Notes: generated from the letters alone by a model not told the origin. DNA of 64,000 bases from Stenotrophomonas cyclobalanopsidis (GCF_008710035.1 NZ_VYKI01000002.1:1-64000), one strand, 5' to 3'; positions 7,594 to 17,612 are shown, numbered from the stretch's first letter. Numbers and translations: made by a program.

Positions 7594-10044
7594 TCAATGC
7601 TTGACGCGCGCGTTTCCACTCGGTTTGGCCTTGCTGCGCACCGTGACGCGCTGCGCACTCTTGCGCGCCTTCTTCGGTGCCAGCGGACGCTCCAACGCCA
7701 GGTCCAGCACCTCCTCGATGTACTTTACCGGCACGATCTGCAGATCGCGGGTGACATTGACCGGGATGTCGGCCAGGTCCTTGCGGTTCTCCTCGGGGAT
7801 GATGACCGTGCGGATACCGCCACGCAGTGCCGCCAGCAGCTTTTCCTTCAGGCCACCGATGGCGGTGACGCGACCGCGCAGCGTGATCTCACCGGTCATC
7901 GCCACGTCCGCACGCACCGGCACCTTGCTCAGCATCGAAACCAGCGAGGTGACCATCGCCGCGCCGGCGCTGGGGCCGTCCTTCGGCGTGGCGCCATCGG
8001 GCACGTGCACGTGCACGTCGTGCTTCTGCAGGAAGTCCGCATCGATGCCGAAACCGACGGCGCGCGAACGCACCACCGACAGCGCTGCCGATGCCGATTC
8101 CTTCATCACGTTGCCGAGCTGGCCGGTCAGGATCAGCTGGCCCTTGCCCGGCACCAGAGTCGATTCGATCTGCAGCAGATCGCCGCCCACTTCGGTCCAG
8201 GCCAGGCCGGTGACCAGGCCGATTTCGTTGGCTTCCTCGGCGCGGCCGAAATCGAAGCGACGCACGCCCAGGTACTTGTCCAGGTTCTTGCTGGTGACGC
8301 TGACCAGGGCCTTGGACTTCTTCGCGCCCTTCTTCGCCTTCACCGGCTGCGGGCCGGCCAGCGCGATTTCCTTCACCACCTTGCGGCAGATCTTGGCGAT
8401 CTCGCGTTCCAGGTTGCGCACGCCGGATTCGCGCGTGTAGTAGCGCACGATGTCCTGGATGGCATCGCTGCCGATTTCCAGTTCTTCCGGCTTCAGGCCA
8501 TTGGCCTTGATCTGCTTCGGCGACAGGTAACGGGTGGCGATGTTGAGCTTCTCATCCTCGGTGTAGCCGGGGATGCGGATCACTTCCATGCGGTCCAGCA
8601 GCGGGCCCGGGATGTTGAGCGAGTTGGAGGTCGCCACGAACATCACTTCGGACAGGTCCAGGTCCACTTCCAGGTAGTGGTCGTTGAACGCGTTGTTCTG
8701 CTCCGGGTCGAGCACTTCCAGCAGCGCCGAGGACGGATCGCCACGGAAGTCCATCGACATCTTGTCGATCTCATCGAGCACGAACAGCGCGTTCCTGCTG
8801 CCGACCTTGTTGAGGTTCTGCACGATGCGGCCCGGCATCGAACCGACGTAGGTACGGCGGTGGCCACGGATCTCGGCCTCGTCGCGCACGCCGCCCAGCG
8901 ACATGCGCACGAACTTGCGGTTGGTGGCCTTGGCGATGGACTGACCCAGCGAAGTCTTGCCCACGCCCGGCGGACCGACCAGGCACAGGATCGGGCCCTT
9001 CATCTGCTTCACGCGCGACTGCACCGCCAGGTATTCCAGGATGCGGTCCTTGACCTTGTCCAGGCCGTAGTGGTCGGCGTCCAGGGTGTCCTGCGCGGCC
9101 TTCAGGTCCTTGCGCACCTTGGTGCGCTTCTTCCACGGCACGCCCAGCAGCCACTCCAGGTAGTTGCGCACGACGGCCGCTTCGGCGGACATCGGCGACA
9201 TCTGCTTGAGCTTGTTCAGCTCGTTGCGCGCCTTGGTTTCCACCGGCTTGGGCATGCCGGCTTCGGCGATCTTGCGGGCCAGCTCTTCCAGCTCGCCCGG
9301 CGCGTCGTCGAGGTCACCCAGTTCTTTCTGGATGGCCTTCATCTGTTCGTTGAGGTAGTACTCGCGCTGGCTCTTTTCCATCTGCGACTTCACGCGGCCG
9401 CGGATGCGCTTTTCCATCTGCTGCACGTCGATCTCGCCGTCGACCAGGCCGACCAGCATCTCCAGGCGTTCGCCCACGGCCAGCGTTTCCAGCAGGCGCT
9501 GCTTGTCGGCCAGGCGCACGCTGATGTGCGCGGCGATGGTGTCGGCCAGGCGTGCCGGCTCGTCGATGCCGGCCAGGGTCTGCAGCAGCTCCGGCGGCAG
9601 CTTGCGGTTGGTCTTGACGTACTGCTCGAACAGCGACATCAGCGAGCGGGCGATGGCCTCGATCTCGCGCGGTTCACGCGGATCGGCCGCGTCGATCTCC
9701 ACGGCCTGGCCGTGCAGCGAGCCATCACGCTCGTCGACGTGGGTGATCTGCACGCGCGACAGGCCTTCGACCAGCACCTTGATGGTGCCGTCGGGCAGCT
9801 TCAGCAGCTGCAGCACCTGCGCCAGCGTACCGACCTGATAGAGGTCGGCCGCCTGCGGGTCGTCGGTCTCGGCCGACTTCTGCGCAAGCAGCAGGATGCG
9901 CTTGTCTGCCTCCATTGCCTGTTCGAGCGCGTGCATGGACTTGTCACGGCCGACGAACAGCGGGATGACCATGTGCGGGAACACCACTACGTCGCGCAGC
10001 GGCAGGACCGGCAGGTCGAGGGTTTCACTTGGGGAACGGGCCAT
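7594..10044 (-). CDS. lon: ATP-dependent Lon protease
   Basis: 816 residues. An N-terminal substrate-binding LON domain (about 10-200) is followed by a coiled-coil region. The AAA+ module has Walker A GPPGVGKT (357-364), and the C-terminal protease domain has the serine-lysine dyad at S692 (in [10 protein letters not shown]) and K735. Lon is a cytoplasmic hexamer that degrades misfolded and short-lived regulatory proteins. The start at 10044 (MARSPSE) has GGAG upstream; an in-frame extension of 18 codons does not. It lies between clpX and hupB on the same strand. A strong terminator sits between clpX and lon, so lon needs its own promoter or read-through. The C-terminal tail after about residue 785 is lysine/arginine-rich. 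Confidence 0.97.
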   Translation of the reverse strand: MARSPSETLDLPVLPLRDVVVFPHMVIPLFVGRDKSMHALEQAMEADKRILLLAQKSAETDDPQAADLYQVGTLAQVLQLLKLPDGTIKVLVEGLSRVQITHVDERDGSLHGQAVEIDAADPREPREIEAIARSLMSLFEQYVKTNRKLPPELLQTLAGIDEPARLADTIAAHISVRLADKQRLLETLAVGERLEMLVGLVDGEIDVQQMEKRIRGRVKSQMEKSQREYYLNEQMKAIQKELGDLDDAPGELEELARKIAEAGMPKPVETKARNELNKLKQMSPMSAEAAVVRNYLEWLLGVPWKKRTKVRKDLKAAQDTLDADHYGLDKVKDRILEYLAVQSRVKQMKGPILCLVGPPGVGKTSLGQSIAKATNRKFVRMSLGGVRDEAEIRGHRRTYVGSMPGRIVQNLNKVGSRNALFVLDEIDKMSMDFRGDPSSALLEVLDPEQNNAFNDHYLEVDLDLSEVMFVATSNSLNIPGPLLDRMEVIRIPGYTEDEKLNIATRYLSPKQIKANGLKPEELEIGSDAIQDIVRYYTRESGVRNLEREIAKICRKVVKEIALAGPQPVKAKKGAKKSKALVSVTSKNLDKYLGVRRFDFGRAEEANEIGLVTGLAWTEVGGDLLQIESTLVPGKGQLILTGQLGNVMKESASAALSVVRSRAVGFGIDADFLQKHDVHVHVPDGATPKDGPSAGAAMVTSLVSMLSKVPVRADVAMTGEITLRGRVTAIGGLKEKLLAALRGGIRTVIIPEENRKDLADIPVNVTRDLQIVPVKYIEEVLDLALERPLAPKKARKSAQRVTVRSKAKPSGNARVKH

Positions 10045-10069
10045 GGGGGCTCCAGGGAAGGGGAAAACC

Positions 10070-10096
10070 GTCTCCGGGAGGGCATCTTCCGGAGAC
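10070..10096 (-). promoter_or_regulatory. Hairpin in the lon 5-prime leader
   Basis: GTCTCCGG and CCGGAGAC form a perfect 8-bp stem with an 11-base loop, about 25 bases before the lon start. It lies between the clpX terminator and the lon ribosome binding site. Confidence 0.5.
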
Positions 10097-10135
10097 AAAA
10101 AAAGCCGATGGCCCCGTTATGGGGCCATCGGCTTT
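10096..10135 (-). terminator. Terminator after clpX
   Basis: A perfect 15-bp stem (10101-10115 with 10121-10135) and a 5-base loop, followed on the minus strand by eight T. Confidence 0.93.
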
Positions 10136-10158
10136 CAGATGCAAGGCGTTCGTTGAAA

Positions 10159-10187
10159 ATCCTTTCAAATCAAAAAGTTGAAAGGAT
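10159..10187. promoter_or_regulatory. AT-rich 10-bp inverted repeat after clpX
   Basis: ATCCTTTCAA and TTGAAAGGAT flank a 9-base A-rich spacer. The right end overlaps the clpX stop codon. It lies upstream of the clpX terminator and could be an operator or promoter element for lon, or a second mRNA hairpin. Confidence 0.45.
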
Positions 10188-11476
10188 CACTCGGCGCCTG
10201 CGGCCTTCTGTTCAGGGGCCGCCGGGGTCTGGTAGATCAGATACGGCTCGGACTTGTGCTCGATCACCGATTCATCCACGACCACCTTGCTGACGTTTTC
10301 CTGCGAGGGAAGGTCGTACATGGTGTCCAGCAGGACCGATTCGACGATGGTGCGCAGGCCACGGGCGCCGGTCTTGCGCTTGAGCGCCTTCCTGGCAATG
10401 GCCGACAGCGCGTCCGGACGGAACTCAAGCTCGACGTTCTCCATCTCGAACAGCTTCTTGAACTGCTTGGTGATGGCGTTCTTCGGCTCGGTCAGGATCT
10501 TGATCAGTGCAGGCTCGTCCAGCTCCTCCAGGGTCGCCACCACCGGCAGGCGGCCAACGAACTCGGGGATCAGGCCGAACTTGATCAGGTCTTCCGGCTC
10601 GACTTCAGCCAGCACCTTGCCCACTTCCACCTTGCGCTCGGCACTCTTCACCTTGGCGCCGAAGCCGATGCCGCCGGCGTCGTTGGAACGCTGCTGGATC
10701 ACCTTGTCCAGGCCGGCAAACGCACCGCCACAGATGAACAGGATGTTCTTGGTGTCCACCTGCAGGAATTCCTGCTGCGGATGCTTGCGCCCGCCCTGCG
10801 GCGGCACGCTCGCCACGGTGCCTTCGATCAGCTTCAGCAGGGCCTGCTGGACGCCTTCGCCGGACACGTCACGGGTGATCGACGGGTTCTCGCTCTTGCG
10901 CGAGATCTTGTCGATTTCATCGATGTAGACGATGCCCTGCTGTGCCTTCTCAACGTCGTAGTCGCACTTCTGCAGCAGCTTCTGGATGATGTTTTCCACG
11001 TCCTCGCCCACGTAACCGGCTTCGGTCAGCGTGGTGGCGTCGGCCATGGTGAACGGCACGTTGAGCAGGCGGGCCAGGGTTTCGGCCAGCAGCGTCTTGC
11101 CCGAACCGGTCGGGCCGACCAGCAGGATGTTCGACTTGGCCAGTTCGACCTCGTCGTTTTTCTGCCGGCTCTCGATGCGCTTGTAGTGGTTGTAGACGGC
11201 CACGGCCAGGGTGCGCTTGGCCCGGTTCTGGCCAATCACGTACTGGTCGAGCACCTCGAGGATCTCGCGCGGCTTGGGCAGCGAACTGCGCGCCGACTGC
11301 GCCTTTTCCTCGAGTTCTTCACGGATGATGTCGTTGCACAGCTCCACGCATTCATCGCAGATGAACACGCTCGGACCCGCAATGAGCTTGCGCACTTCAT
11401 GCTGGCTCTTTCCGCAGAAAGAGCAGTAGAGGATCTTGCCGGTGTCCGTGGAACGACCTTGGCGGTCTTCGCTCAT
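10187..11476 (-). CDS. clpX: ClpX, ATPase subunit of the ClpXP protease
   Basis: 429 residues, standard length. The N-terminal zinc-binding domain has cysteines C18, C21, C40 and C43. The AAA+ core has Walker A GPTGSGKT (121-128) and Walker B YIDEID. ClpX hexamers recognise tagged or specific substrates, unfold them and feed them into ClpP. The gene follows clpP on the same strand, with 127 bases between them that contain a hairpin near the clpP end. No strong Shine-Dalgarno precedes the start, but the conserved N-terminal sequence begins there. Confidence 0.97.
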   Translation of the reverse strand: MSEDRQGRSTDTGKILYCSFCGKSQHEVRKLIAGPSVFICDECVELCNDIIREELEEKAQSARSSLPKPREILEVLDQYVIGQNRAKRTLAVAVYNHYKRIESRQKNDEVELAKSNILLVGPTGSGKTLLAETLARLLNVPFTMADATTLTEAGYVGEDVENIIQKLLQKCDYDVEKAQQGIVYIDEIDKISRKSENPSITRDVSGEGVQQALLKLIEGTVASVPPQGGRKHPQQEFLQVDTKNILFICGGAFAGLDKVIQQRSNDAGGIGFGAKVKSAERKVEVGKVLAEVEPEDLIKFGLIPEFVGRLPVVATLEELDEPALIKILTEPKNAITKQFKKLFEMENVELEFRPDALSAIARKALKRKTGARGLRTIVESVLLDTMYDLPSQENVSKVVVDESVIEHKSEPYLIYQTPAAPEQKAAGAE

Positions 11477-11564
11477 GCTTCGCTTACCCAGTTACCCCAC
11501 CCGCTGAACGGGGGTTCGATTCGAGAATAGCACAGGGCCGGAGGGACGACAGTCCCGACCCGAC

Positions 11565-11599
11565 CCTGCAGGAACGGGGCCTCCCTGGCCCCGTGCAGG
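11565..11599 (-). terminator. Hairpin after clpP (attenuator or processing site)
   Basis: Stem of CCTGCA plus CGGGGCC paired with GGCCCCG plus TGCAGG, with a 4-base bulge and a 5-base loop. There is no T run, so it may stabilise the clpP mRNA end or reduce read-through into clpX. Confidence 0.45.
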
Positions 11600-11603
11600 C
11601 CGA

Positions 11604-12230
11604 TCAACCGGCCTGGATCGACTCTTCCGGACGACGCTCCAGCACCTGGTCGACCAGGCCATAGGCCACCGAGTCGACCGCGCTCTTGAAGTTGTCGCGC
11701 TCGGTGTCGCGGGCGATCGTTTCCAGCGACTGGCCGGTGTGCTTGGCCAGCACTTCGTTCAGGCGCGAACGCAGGGTCAGGATTTCACGGGCATGGATGT
11801 CGATGTCCGTGGCCTGGCCCTGGAAGCCGCCCAGCGGCTGGTGGATCATCACGCGCGAGTTCGGCAGCGCATAACGCTTGCCGGCAGCGCCGGAGGCCAG
11901 CAGCAGGGCGCCCATCGAGGCGGCCTGGCCGACGCAGATGGTGCTCACGTCCGGCTTGATGTACTGCATGGTGTCGTAGATCGCCATGCCGGCGGTGACC
12001 ACGCCACCCGGCGAGTTGATGTAGATGCTGATGTCCTTTTCCGGGTTTTCCGCTTCCAGGAACAGCAGCTGCGCCACCACCACGTTGGCCATGTGATCAT
12101 CGATCGGGCCCACGAGGAAGATCAGGCGCTCCTTCAACAGGCGCGAATAGATATCGTAGGCACGCTCGCCGCGGCTGGTCTGCTCGACCACCATGGGAAC
12201 CATGTTCAGGGCTTTGGTCCGGTTGTCCAT
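11604..12230 (-). CDS. clpP: ClpP, proteolytic subunit of the Clp protease
   Basis: 208 residues. The serine-protease triad is S105 (GQAASMGA), H130 (VMIHQP) and D179 (TERDNF). ClpP forms a double heptameric barrel and works with ClpX. The start at 12230 gives MDNRTKALN before the conserved [22 protein letters not shown]; no clear Shine-Dalgarno is seen, and upstream in-frame codons add only a non-conserved extension. It sits between tig and clpX as in most gammaproteobacteria. Confidence 0.97.
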   Translation of the reverse strand: MDNRTKALNMVPMVVEQTSRGERAYDIYSRLLKERLIFLVGPIDDHMANVVVAQLLFLEAENPEKDISIYINSPGGVVTAGMAIYDTMQYIKPDVSTICVGQAASMGALLLASGAAGKRYALPNSRVMIHQPLGGFQGQATDIDIHAREILTLRSRLNEVLAKHTGQSLETIARDTERDNFKSAVDSVAYGLVDQVLERRPEESIQAG

Positions 12231-12260
12231 TTCGTGAGGTACCTGTCTTGGGGGAAACAC

Positions 12261-12284
12261 CCCCGCGCCGGTGCAGGCGCGGGG
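12261..12284 (-). terminator. GC-rich hairpin between tig and clpP
   Basis: CCCCGCGCC pairs with GGCGCGGGG around a 6-base loop, just after the tig stop. Only a short T stretch follows, so termination may be partial. Confidence 0.4.
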
Positions 12285-12305
12285 TATGGGGAGATCCGCC
12301 CCTTG

Positions 12306-13601
12306 TTACTGGCGGATCGCGTCCTGGAACGACAGCTTTTCTTCGGTGTGCTGGGCACGCTCGGCGATCCAGTCGATCACCTGCTCTTCCATCACACGGT
12401 TCTGCAGACCAGACATCAGCTGGGGGTCGTTGCGGTACATCTCAATGACCTGCTCCGGCTCTTCGTAGGTCGAAGCGATCAGACGCATCGTTTCATTCAG
12501 GCGCTTGGCTTCCAGGCGCAGGTCGTTGGTGCGGGCGACTTCGCCCACCACCAGGCCGACCAGCACGCGCTTGGCGGCCGCTTCCTTGAAGCCTTCGTGG
12601 GCATCGGCCGGGATCTCACCGACGTTCTGGCCGTTGCGGCGGGCCTGCTCGACCTGCTGGCCCAGCATGGCGCGGGCTTCGTTCTCGACCAGGCGCGGCG
12701 GCATTTCCACCGACGAATAGGCGGCGATCAGCTGCTCGCCCACTTCGCGGCGCAGGCGGTTCATCAGGGCGCCCTTCAGCTCGCGCTCCAGGTTGGCGCG
12801 GATGTCGCTGCGGAACTGCTCGACGTCGCCGCCCTTCACGCCGAAGCTCTTGATGAAGGCTTCATCAACGGCCGGCACGACCGGCTCGGACACCTCGACG
12901 ACCTTGACGGTGACCTGCACGGTCTTGCCGGCCAGCACCGGCACGCGCCAGTCAGCCGGGAACTCGACGTCCAGGGTCTTTTCTTCACCCTTGGCCAGGC
13001 CGACCAGGCCCTTTTCAATGGTTTCGAACATCATGCCCTGGCCGAGCACGATCGAACCCTTCTCGGCGCCTTCGGCCGGCAGGCGCTCGTCGCCGGCCTG
13101 CGACCAGGTTTCCAGCGCGACCAGGTCGCCGTCCTGCGCGCCACGGGTGACCGGGGCCCAGGTACGACGCTGGTTCTGCAGGTTCTCGATCATCTGGTCG
13201 ATGTCGGCGTCGGTGATTTCAGCGGTGTGGCGCACCACGGTCAGCTTGCTGACGTCGATGTCGCCGAAGTCCGGCACCACCTCCACGGTGGCGACAAAAG
13301 AGAATTCACCCTCTTCGCCCTTGTCGATGCGCGGGCTGCCGACGATGCGCAGGTCGTGCTCACGCACGGCGGCATCGAAGGTTTCGCGCAGCAGGCCGTC
13401 CAGCGCCTCGCCACGGACCTGCGCACCGAAGCGCTGCTCGATCACCTTGGCCGGCACCTTGCCCGGGCGGAAGCCCTTGATGCGGGTGGTACGGGCGATT
13501 TCGCCCAGGCGGCCGTTGATGTGGCTCTGCAGACGGTCTTCCGGCAGCGAGAAGCTCAGGCGGCGTTCCAGGGTGCCGATGGTTTCGATCGAAGCTTGCA
13601 T
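12306..13601 (-). CDS. tig: Trigger factor, ribosome-associated chaperone
   Basis: 431 residues, normal length. The N-terminal ribosome-binding domain has the signature region [12 protein letters not shown], a central FKBP-type prolyl isomerase domain follows, and the C-terminal helical arms form the chaperone cradle. Trigger factor binds the ribosomal exit tunnel and shields nascent chains. The start at 13601 ([14 protein letters not shown]) follows AGGAGT; in-frame sequence upstream is non-conserved and runs towards tRNA-Leu. It is the first protein gene of the tig-clpP-clpX-lon block. Confidence 0.97.
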   Translation of the reverse strand: MQASIETIGTLERRLSFSLPEDRLQSHINGRLGEIARTTRIKGFRPGKVPAKVIEQRFGAQVRGEALDGLLRETFDAAVREHDLRIVGSPRIDKGEEGEFSFVATVEVVPDFGDIDVSKLTVVRHTAEITDADIDQMIENLQNQRRTWAPVTRGAQDGDLVALETWSQAGDERLPAEGAEKGSIVLGQGMMFETIEKGLVGLAKGEEKTLDVEFPADWRVPVLAGKTVQVTVKVVEVSEPVVPAVDEAFIKSFGVKGGDVEQFRSDIRANLERELKGALMNRLRREVGEQLIAAYSSVEMPPRLVENEARAMLGQQVEQARRNGQNVGEIPADAHEGFKEAAAKRVLVGLVVGEVARTNDLRLEAKRLNETMRLIASTYEEPEQVIEMYRNDPQLMSGLQNRVMEEQVIDWIAERAQHTEEKLSFQDAIRQ

Positions 13602-13790
13602 GTTGACTCCTGCCACCGGTGGCCCACGCCCCCGGCTCGATGATTGGGATGAAACGGTTGTAAGGACGCGACGTCTGGGACGCGCCTGCTTGCCGCAGCC
13701 CTTTAGTTTCGCCCAATTCGGCCTGCACTGCCAGCGCGTGGCGGTCAAGGGTCCGTCGGCGGCCCGATCAGGGCGGAGACAGGCCGGCAC

Positions 13791-13875
<85 letters not shown>

Positions 13876-13996
13876 GTGGCCGGCACAGGGGTTCATTGTC
13901 GCAGGCGGGGCTGGAAAGCGAAAGGCATGACAACCCTGAATGCGAAGTCCACGGGCTTCGCGCAGACTCGCCGGATCGCGCTGGCCGAATGTCCCG

Positions 13997-14383
13997 GTGG
14001 AGCACATCAGAACTGCCCCGACCTCCCCGCGCACCTGGAACGTCTGCTGGAAGGCCGCCGCCTGGCTGGTGGGCCTGGGCGCAACCGGTCACTTCCTGTG
14101 GGTTACCGCGCAGCGCTACGCGCGGGTGACGCCGGAGGCCTACGGCATGTTCTGGACCAGCCTGCTGCTGAGCTGGGCGCTGCCACTGCTGGCCGACGAA
14201 AGCGGACGATGCCTGCGCCCCCTTTTGCACGTCGCCCACAAGGGCCCGGATGGCGTGAACCACGCCGGGCCCGGCAGGCTCAGTGCGCGGGTTCGGCCGG
14301 CTGCGCGGGCTCGGCCGCCGATGGCGGATCGGATGCATCGACCTTGCGCAGCTGCACCGAAGACCCATCGTCCGCGCGGGTGA
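13997..14383 (+). CDS. Possible small membrane protein or gene remnant
   Basis: From about 14020 to 14205 this frame has strongly GC-rich third positions and encodes two hydrophobic stretches (around AAAWLVGLGATGHFLWV and MFWTSLLLSWALPLL), as in a real membrane protein. Beyond about 14210 the frame loses coding character and runs antisense into the lipoprotein gene at 14280-14582. The GTG at 13997 is only one possible start; no convincing ribosome binding site is seen. It may be a small gene with a frameshifted or decayed end. I do not recognise a family. Confidence 0.3.
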   Translation: MEHIRTAPTSPRTWNVCWKAAAWLVGLGATGHFLWVTAQRYARVTPEAYGMFWTSLLLSWALPLLADESGRCLRPLLHVAHKGPDGVNHAGPGRLSARVRPAARARPPMADRMHRPCAAAPKTHRPRG

Positions 14384-14582
14384 TCTCGACCGCCTCGGTC
14401 GTTCCACCGCTCTCCGAGGGCATGGCCGGTTGCGCTGCCACACTGGGCGTATCGGCATCACGCGGCACGGTCTGCGCGTGGTCGTCGCTGGTTGCAGGCG
14501 GCTCAGCAGGCTTGCAACCCACCAATGCGAGCAGCAGCACGCCGGACACGATCAGCCCTGCATTCCTGTTCGTTGCAATCAT
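14280..14582 (-). CDS. Small lipoprotein of unknown function
   Basis: 100 residues. The N-terminal signal (SGVLLLALVGC) ends in a lipobox with cysteine near residue 23, so the protein is predicted to be lipid-anchored in the envelope. The rest is low-complexity, rich in A, P, E, D and S, with a central segment around EAVEITRADDGSSVQLRKVD. The ATG at 14582 is preferred, with GGAG 9 bases upstream. No catalytic motif is visible. It stands alone between tRNA genes. Confidence 0.7.
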   Translation of the reverse strand: MIATNRNAGLIVSGVLLLALVGCKPAEPPATSDDHAQTVPRDADTPSVAAQPAMPSESGGTTEAVEITRADDGSSVQLRKVDASDPPSAAEPAQPAEPAH

Positions 14583-14718
14583 CAAGATTCACTCCACATG
14601 CAAGCGCCTCTGGCGCGGAGCATCCATTGGGAGTGATGCGAAGCGCGAACGGTGAGATGCAGCGCACAGCATTGAAAACACTGATGACGCATGTAACCCA
14701 GTTTTAAGCATCGCTTCA

Positions 14719-14741
14719 GTAGATCCGCGCCATGCGTGGAT
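14719..14741 (+). repeat. GTAG-type REP, GATCC stem variant
   Basis: Starts GTAGATCCGCG and closes with CGTGGAT. It is the first of two same-direction copies 42 bases apart. Confidence 0.75.
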
Positions 14742-14760
14742 ATGACGCGCCGATTGATCG

Positions 14761-14783
14761 GTAGATCCACGCCATGCGTGGAT
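14761..14783 (+). repeat. GTAG-type REP, GATCC stem variant
   Basis: Starts GTAGATCCACGCC with stem ATCCACG/CGTGGAT. It is the second copy of the direct pair. Confidence 0.8.
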
Positions 14784-14819
14784 GCGTCCCGATCACGCGA
14801 ACCGCCCGATCGCAGGCAA

Positions 14820-14851
14820 GAAAAAAGCCACTTGGCGGACCAAGTGGCTTT
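14820..14851 (-). terminator. Terminator after tRNA-Lys (first copy)
   Basis: A 12-bp stem (AAAGCCACTTGG with CCAAGTGGCTTT) and 4-base loop, followed by T on the minus strand, directly past the tRNA 3-prime end. Confidence 0.9.
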
Positions 14852-14855
14852 CGTC

Positions 14856-14931
14856 TGGTGGGCTGTCAAGGATTCGAACCTTGGACCTATTGATTAAGAG
14901 TCAACTGCTCTACCAACTGAGCTAACAGCCC
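14856..14931 (-). tRNA. tRNA-Lys (CTT)
   Basis: 76 bases, CCA encoded. The anticodon loop CTCTTAA gives CTT. It matches the copy at 15071-15146. Confidence 0.96.
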
Positions 14932-15034
14932 GAAATCGGGGCGCGAATTATGACCCCATCCGCCTGGGGGATGCAAGCACTTCGTTCGACTATCGTCGAC
15001 GTCGGCGCTGCTCCGGGTACCGCACTAGCTGAAG

Positions 15035-15062
15035 AAAAAAGCCACCTGGCATACCAGGTGGC
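15035..15062 (-). terminator. Terminator after tRNA-Lys (second copy)
   Basis: A 9-bp stem (GCCACCTGG with CCAGGTGGC) and 4-base loop, followed by six T on the minus strand. Confidence 0.88.
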
Positions 15063-15070
15063 TTCCGTCT

Positions 15071-15146
15071 TGGTGGGCTGTCAAGGATTCGAACCTTGGA
15101 CCTATTGATTAAGAGTCAACTGCTCTACCAACTGAGCTAACAGCCC
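15071..15146 (-). tRNA. tRNA-Lys (CTT)
   Basis: 76 bases, CCA encoded, same sequence and anticodon as the copy at 14856. Each copy has its own terminator. Confidence 0.96.
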
Positions 15147-15225
15147 GTGAAACTCAGACGCACATTGTAGCGTGCATTCTGTTTATTGCAATACCGTGTC
15201 GGCGTTGCCGATGCGGTTGAAACAG

Positions 15226-15302
15226 TGGGGTGGCTGAGGGGATTCGAACCCCCGACCACCGGAATCACAATCCGGTACTCTAACCAACTGAGCTACAGCC
15301 AC
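15226..15302 (-). tRNA. tRNA-His (GTG)
   Basis: 77 bases, CCA encoded. The anticodon loop TTGTGAT gives GTG. The base at 15303 is the extra G(-1) that pairs with C73 in histidine tRNAs. Confidence 0.95.
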
Positions 15303-15488
15303 CACTGAACCGTTTGCTTCATCGCCGATCTTCTGGCGCTGGAGCCTTGATGCGTTGCCTAGAGTGGCGGAAGCAGAAGTTCCGTCCCCCGAAGCGAGTC
15401 CGGCATTTTCCGGGAGTCGCGCGGGAATTGCAAGCCCTTCTTCACAATGATGTGCAGGGGCCTACCAAGGGCCGACAGCGCCCTCTAC

Positions 15489-16217
15489 TCAGGGATCGCT
15501 GGCCGAGATGACCCGGGTCGTTTCGCCTGCTTCATCCAGGAACGCCAGCGTCGCCTCGCCCTTCGGCGTCACCTGCAACTGCAGCCGCGGATTGCCCCTG
15601 GCGTCCAGCAACTGCAGCATCGCATTGCGCGCATCAGACCTGCCGAGGAACACGCGACGGGTGATCGCCTCTTCGCCGGCCTTGGCCAACCGCTCATCGT
15701 CGGCCGAGAAGATCGGCCGCTTCAGGCCATCGGCCACGTCATTGAACATCAAGCCTGCGATATTTCCATCGGGGCCATCCAGACCCAGCAACTGCAGCTG
15801 CTGGTCCTGCTGGTACCGATCAAAGGTGAGGCTCATCCCGCTGTCCGGGCGCCCATCTTTGCCCAGCGCGCCATTGAAGATCAGGCCACCATTCTCGGTG
15901 CCCTCGTCATTCAGGAACAGCATGCCGGCCATGGGCCGCTTGTGTGCGGTGATCTCCTCGCCCTTCATGAAGCCACCCGGGAAACGCGTGCGGTTGGACA
16001 CAACCAGGCGCAGGGTGCCGTCGGGCTCCCGGATGTTGATGCGCTGCGCGTCGATGACATCGAACGATGCATCGCGATGGGCACTGGCGCCCATCAGCAG
16101 ACCGGCCAGCGCCAGCAGGGTGACACCGCCGCAGTACAGCGAAAGCCGCCGCTGGCTGGCGCGCAGGCGCTGCACTTCCGCAACGAGGTCCTTGTCCTGG
16201 ACTGCCTGCTCCGTCAT
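15489..16217 (-). CDS. Conserved-looking hypothetical protein with one membrane anchor
   Basis: 242 residues; the start at 16217 follows AAAGGAGTG. A short cytoplasmic head is followed by one membrane segment (about residues 30-46) and a 190-residue soluble part. That part is rich in beta-strand-like blocks with repeated IFNGALGKDGRPDSG-like and GLMFNDV-like motifs, each placing G, D and N at turns. The four blocks look alike (INIREPDGTLRL, LFLNDEGTENGGLIF, QLLGLDGPDGNIAGL, MLQLLDARGNPRLQL), which suggests an internal repeat of a beta-propeller or beta-solenoid kind. I cannot assign a function. It lies alone between tRNA-His and tRNA-Arg. Confidence 0.8.
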   Translation of the reverse strand: MTEQAVQDKDLVAEVQRLRASQRRLSLYCGGVTLLALAGLLMGASAHRDASFDVIDAQRINIREPDGTLRLVVSNRTRFPGGFMKGEEITAHKRPMAGMLFLNDEGTENGGLIFNGALGKDGRPDSGMSLTFDRYQQDQQLQLLGLDGPDGNIAGLMFNDVADGLKRPIFSADDERLAKAGEEAITRRVFLGRSDARNAMLQLLDARGNPRLQLQVTPKGEATLAFLDEAGETTRVISASDP

Positions 16218-16348
16218 GCGTCTCACTCCTTTGATGGGGCAGGAAAAGCGGACAACGCGCTGCCCCGGACGACCTTGTCCGAGCAATGACTGTAAAGGGT
16301 GGGCGTGAAGGGCCGCATGCGCCGGAAGTCAGGGAAGCTTTCCAGCAA

Positions 16349-16425
16349 TGGCGCGCCCGACAGGAATCGAACCTGTAACCGCCGGCTTAGAAGGCCGGTG
16401 CTCTATCCAGTTGAGCTACGGGCGC
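16349..16425 (-). tRNA. tRNA-Arg (TCT)
   Basis: 77 bases, CCA encoded. The anticodon loop CTTCTAA gives TCT. Confidence 0.96.
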
Positions 16426-16462
16426 CCGAACCGGAACGGCGTCCAATCCGACGTAGTGGGAT

Positions 16463-16539
16463 TGGTCGGGGTAGAGGGATTCGAACCCCCGACATCCTGC
16501 TCCCAAAGCAGGCGCGCTACCAGACTGCGCTATACCCCG
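16463..16539 (-). tRNA. tRNA-Pro (TGG)
   Basis: 77 bases, CCA encoded. The anticodon loop TTTGGGA gives TGG. It lies 37 bases from tRNA-Arg on the same strand, so the two are probably cotranscribed. Confidence 0.96.
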
Positions 16540-16718
16540 GTGTTGCAATCCCCTCGGGCAAGGCCCGGGGAGCTGGTCATTGTGAACAAGCGCAGCGCAG
16601 CCTGTCAACGCGGCCGCCCGGCGGCGCCGCGCTGCCACACTACCGTGCGCCGCCATCGGCTATGCTCGCTGTAATCGGCCGGATGGCCGTAACCACCTCA
16701 TTCGCACGGAGATTTCGC

Positions 16719-17477
16719 ATGCGCAGCGGCAACCCGGCTCTTTCCGAGTCGACTTTCCTCGACCTGGCCAGCGGATCGGTGGTGACCCACCCCGACCAGG
16801 CGATGACCCTCAACGGCACCGTCAACAAGACCGGCATCCTGTTGCTGCTGACCGTGCTGACCGCCGCCTTCGCCTGGAACCAGTCGATCAACGACTACGG
16901 CCAGGTGATGGCCAGCGCCAAGCTCTATGCCATGGGCGGCGCGATCGGCGGCCTGGTGCTGGCGCTGATCACCATCTTCAGGAAGGAATGGTCGCCGGTC
17001 ACCGCGCCGATGTACGCGCTGGTGGAAGGTCTGTTCCTGGGCGCCATCTCGGCCGTGTTCAACATGAAGTTCCCGGGCATCGTATTCCAGGCAGTGCTGC
17101 TGACCTTCGGCACCCTGTTCGCCCTGCTGTTCGCCTACCGCAGCGGCCTGATCAAGGCCACCGAGAACTTCAAGCTGGGCGTGGTCGCCGCCACCGGCGG
17201 CATCGCCCTGCTCTACCTGGCCTCGTTCGTGCTGGGCTTCTTCAACATCAACGTGCCGGTGATCCATGACGCCAGCTGGCTGGGCATCGCCTTCAGCCTG
17301 TTCGTGGTGGTGGTGGCCGCGCTGAACCTGGTGCTGGATTTCGACTTCATCGAAACCGGCGTCGCCCAGCGCGCGCCGAAGTACATGGAGTGGTATGGCG
17401 CATTCGGCCTGATGGTGACCCTGGTCTGGCTGTACGTGGAATTCCTGCGACTGCTGTCGAAGATCCAGCAGCGCTGA
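16719..17477 (+). CDS. Bax inhibitor-1/YccA family membrane protein
   Basis: 252 residues beginning MRSGNPALSEST, with GGAG upstream. Seven hydrophobic segments span about residues 38-245. The conserved N-terminal sequence and the acidic pair late in the chain (DFDFIETG) are typical of the BI-1 superfamily. Bacterial members are inner-membrane proteins proposed to leak calcium or to modulate membrane proteolysis, as YccA does with FtsH. Substrate and role here are not determined. The gene has its own terminator 24 bases after the stop and is preceded by tRNA genes on the other strand. Confidence 0.85.
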   Translation: MRSGNPALSESTFLDLASGSVVTHPDQAMTLNGTVNKTGILLLLTVLTAAFAWNQSINDYGQVMASAKLYAMGGAIGGLVLALITIFRKEWSPVTAPMYALVEGLFLGAISAVFNMKFPGIVFQAVLLTFGTLFALLFAYRSGLIKATENFKLGVVAATGGIALLYLASFVLGFFNINVPVIHDASWLGIAFSLFVVVVAALNLVLDFDFIETGVAQRAPKYMEWYGAFGLMVTLVWLYVEFLRLLSKIQQR

Positions 17478-17500
17478 GCCCGATCAAGCTGCAAACGACA

Positions 17501-17530
17501 AGCCGCGATCCGCGAGGGTCGCGGCTTTTT
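17501..17530 (+). terminator. Terminator after the BI-1 family gene
   Basis: AGCCGCGATC pairs with GGTCGCGGCT (one G-T pair) around a short loop, followed by five T. Confidence 0.9.
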
Positions 17531-17576
17531 CGTGGGTCTCACCTGTCCGACTGGCGGATAATCGGGAGCAACATCC

Positions 17577-17598
17577 AGTCGAGCAAGCTCGACTCTAC
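17577..17598 (-). repeat. GTAG-type REP, GTCGAGC stem variant
   Basis: Reads GTAGAGTCGAGC-TT-GCTCGACT on the minus strand. It lies just upstream of the flavin reductase gene. Confidence 0.8.
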
Positions 17599-17612
17599 GG
17601 AACCCTTACGCC

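Noticed and set aside
7546..10293. 915-residue open frame opposite lon
   Set aside because: Antisense shadow rich in H, Q, R and L; no recognisable motif, and lon on the other strand is certain.
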